Under the pieces are notes generated by a model that was not told the DNA's origin, did not search any database, and was given only the letters and a program-made list of their open reading frames with translations. Both the position numbers and the translations under genes were made by a program. Shown in pieces: positions 13,565-14,522 of a stretch of 14,522 bases of DNA. Within the stretch, counting starts at the first letter, position 1; each line of letters starts with the position of its first letter. This stretch comes from DATDRS01 sp035291605 (lineage in GTDB: Bacteria > Chloroflexota > Anaerolineae > Anaerolineales > UBA6663), in assembly GCA_035291605.1 (NCBI GenBank), contig DATDRS010000358.1, positions 1 through 14,522 of the forward strand. The letters are read 5' to 3'.

Positions 13565-14514
13565 ATGCTCACGTATGCCCAGCTCAAAGACAATCCACGC
13601 CGCTTTCTCGCCGTCACCAGCATCACGCGGGACGAGTTTGAACACCTTGTGCCGGTTTTTGCGGAAGCGTATGCCGCGACACAGTCCCACACCCACACCC
13701 AAGCGGGCCAGCCCCGCCAACGCCGTGCGGGTGGCGGACGGAAAGCGTGTTTAGCGACCGTGGAAGACAAGCTGCTGTTCATCTTGATGTACCAGAAAAC
13801 CTATCCGCTCCAAACGGTGCATGGGCTTCAATTTGGTCTCAGTCAGGCGCAAACGAATGAATGGGTCCATCGGCTCCTGCCGGTCTTGAACATCACTTTG
13901 GAACGGTTAGGCTATGCCCCCGAGCGCGACCCGGTGGCGTTCCAACAGAGCCGGGTGTCGTCCGGCCCACCGCTGGCCGTGCAGCTGGACGGCACGGAGC
14001 GGCGTCGGCACCGCCCGAAAAACCCGGAAAAACAGCGGGCACATTACAGCGGTAAAAAAAAGCCCACACGGATAAGAACGTGATCCTGGCGGACGAACGC
14101 ACCCGGCAAGTGGTGTATCTGAGCCAGACCTGTGCTGGGAAGACCAACGACAAACAGGTCGCGGACCAGGAAGCCATTCACTATCCCGACGGCACCCGGC
14201 TGACGAAAGATATGGGCTTTCAAGGCTACGAACCGGCGAATGTGTTGACGATCCAGCCCAAGAAACAGGTGCGGGGCAGTTTCCTAGGCACCGCCGACCG
14301 GCTCGCCAACCGTCTGATTGCCAGTGCGCGGATTGTGGTGGAGCATGTGATTGCGGGCGTCAAGCGCTGTCGGATTGTGAAAGACGTGTTGCGCAATACC
14401 AAGCAGGGATTTTCGGACTTGGTGATGCAGATCGCCTGTGCCTTGCACAACCTACGCACCGACTTCCGCTATCTCCGATCACGGCCATATCAACTCAAGG
14501 GCTATTTCCGATAA
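13565..14514 (+). CDS. IS5-family DDE transposase made by -1 frameshift at A8-G
   Basis: The first frame (13565-14083) encodes an N-terminal DNA-binding region and the first catalytic aspartate in VQLDGTE (D142). The second frame (open from before 14080 to 14514) encodes KDMGFQGYEP (D216) and VEHVIAGVKRCRI (E260), completing the DDE triad. The join is GGT-AAA-AAA-AAG-CCC at 14051-14065. A -1 slip on the heptamer A-AAA-AAG continues into GCC-CAC-ACG-GAT-AAG, giving SGKKKAHTDKNVILAD, as expected for this family. The fused product would be 316 residues, a normal size. Zero-frame translation yields 172 residues ending soon after the slip site. Either ribosomal frameshifting or transcriptional slippage on A8 could produce the enzyme, and either would keep transposition low. 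The stop codon lies within the right inverted repeat. No clear ribosome site precedes the ATG. Confidence 0.88.
14054..14062 (+). promoter_or_regulatory. A8-G slippery site for transposase frameshifting
   Basis: Eight A followed by G places the heptamer A-AAA-AAG in the zero frame. This is the most efficient -1 slippery sequence known in E. coli and is common in insertion sequences. I could not identify a convincing downstream stimulatory hairpin by eye. Confidence 0.75.
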
Positions 14515-14519
14515 GGTCT
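14503..14519 (-). repeat. IS right terminal inverted repeat
   Basis: The exact 17-bp reverse complement of the left end. It contains the transposase stop codon (14512-14514) and is followed by ATT. Confidence 0.9.
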
Positions 14520-14522
14520 ATT

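Larger units (their letters stand above)
13533..14519 (+). mobile_element. Complete IS5-family insertion sequence (ISL2-like), 987 bp
   Basis: Identical 17-bp terminal inverted repeats (AGACCTTATCGGAAATA at 13533-13549, reverse complement at 14503-14519) enclose one transposase gene split into two overlapping frames. The ATT duplication at both ends supports a clean insertion. The element lies 8 nt beyond the res stop codon and in the same orientation. All parts needed for transposition look intact, so it is possibly recent and active. The window stops right at the end of the second ATT. Confidence 0.92.

Noticed and set aside
1..14522. CRISPR array, rRNA, prophage or integron att sites
   Set aside because: No regularly spaced repeats, rRNA-like stretches, phage structural genes or integrase genes were found on either strand.

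Overview
The window looks like a GC-rich bacterial chromosome segment, most plausibly from the Chloroflexota (Anaerolineae-like). That placement is inferred from overall gene flavour (DUF433/DUF5615 pair, large GNAT-like protein, short perfect palindromes in leaders) and rests on no marker phylogeny. The 3' end coincides with the outer edge of an insertion sequence, as expected for a contig broken at a repeat.

Layout. (1) Positions 1-501, minus strand: the start of tuf (EF-Tu) preceded by tRNA-Thr(GGT), tRNA-Tyr(GTA) and tRNA-Thr(TGT), with an extended -10 promoter. This is the classical tRNA-tufB arrangement, here without the tRNA-Gly found in E. coli. (2) 558-1964, minus: a membrane-anchored GAF-GGDEF diguanylate cyclase with an intact I-site and its own likely promoter. 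(3) 1965-2206: a divergent intergenic region with an intrinsic terminator pointing right that has no visible gene upstream, then a promoter, a perfect 13-bp inverted repeat and an imperfect hairpin. (4) 2207-7145, plus: a tight gene run with a four-helix membrane protein, a coupled 620-residue Vps62-like protein with C-terminal membrane helices, a 46-codon nitroreductase remnant, an MFS transporter and a GNAT-like acyltransferase. (5) 7148-8008, minus: a DegV/FakB-like protein, converging on the GNAT gene with two bases between stop codons. (6) 8126-9209, plus: a protein with two DUF433 domains, overlapped by a DUF5615 PIN-like gene that appears to have lost its middle third, then a strong hairpin. 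(7) 9350-13521, plus: a Type III restriction-modification operon (mod-res), with mod disrupted by a one-base frameshift near its 3' end. (8) 13533-14519: a complete IS5-family element with 17-bp inverted repeats, an ATT target duplication and a transposase split across an A8-G slippery site.

The gene content is housekeeping and signalling on the left, an operon of partly unknown function in the middle, and accessory defence or toxin-antitoxin genes plus a mobile element on the right. I see no CRISPR array, rRNA or prophage. The least familiar items are the coupled four-helix and Vps62-like pair, the double DUF433 protein with its deleted partner, and the frameshifted mod gene.
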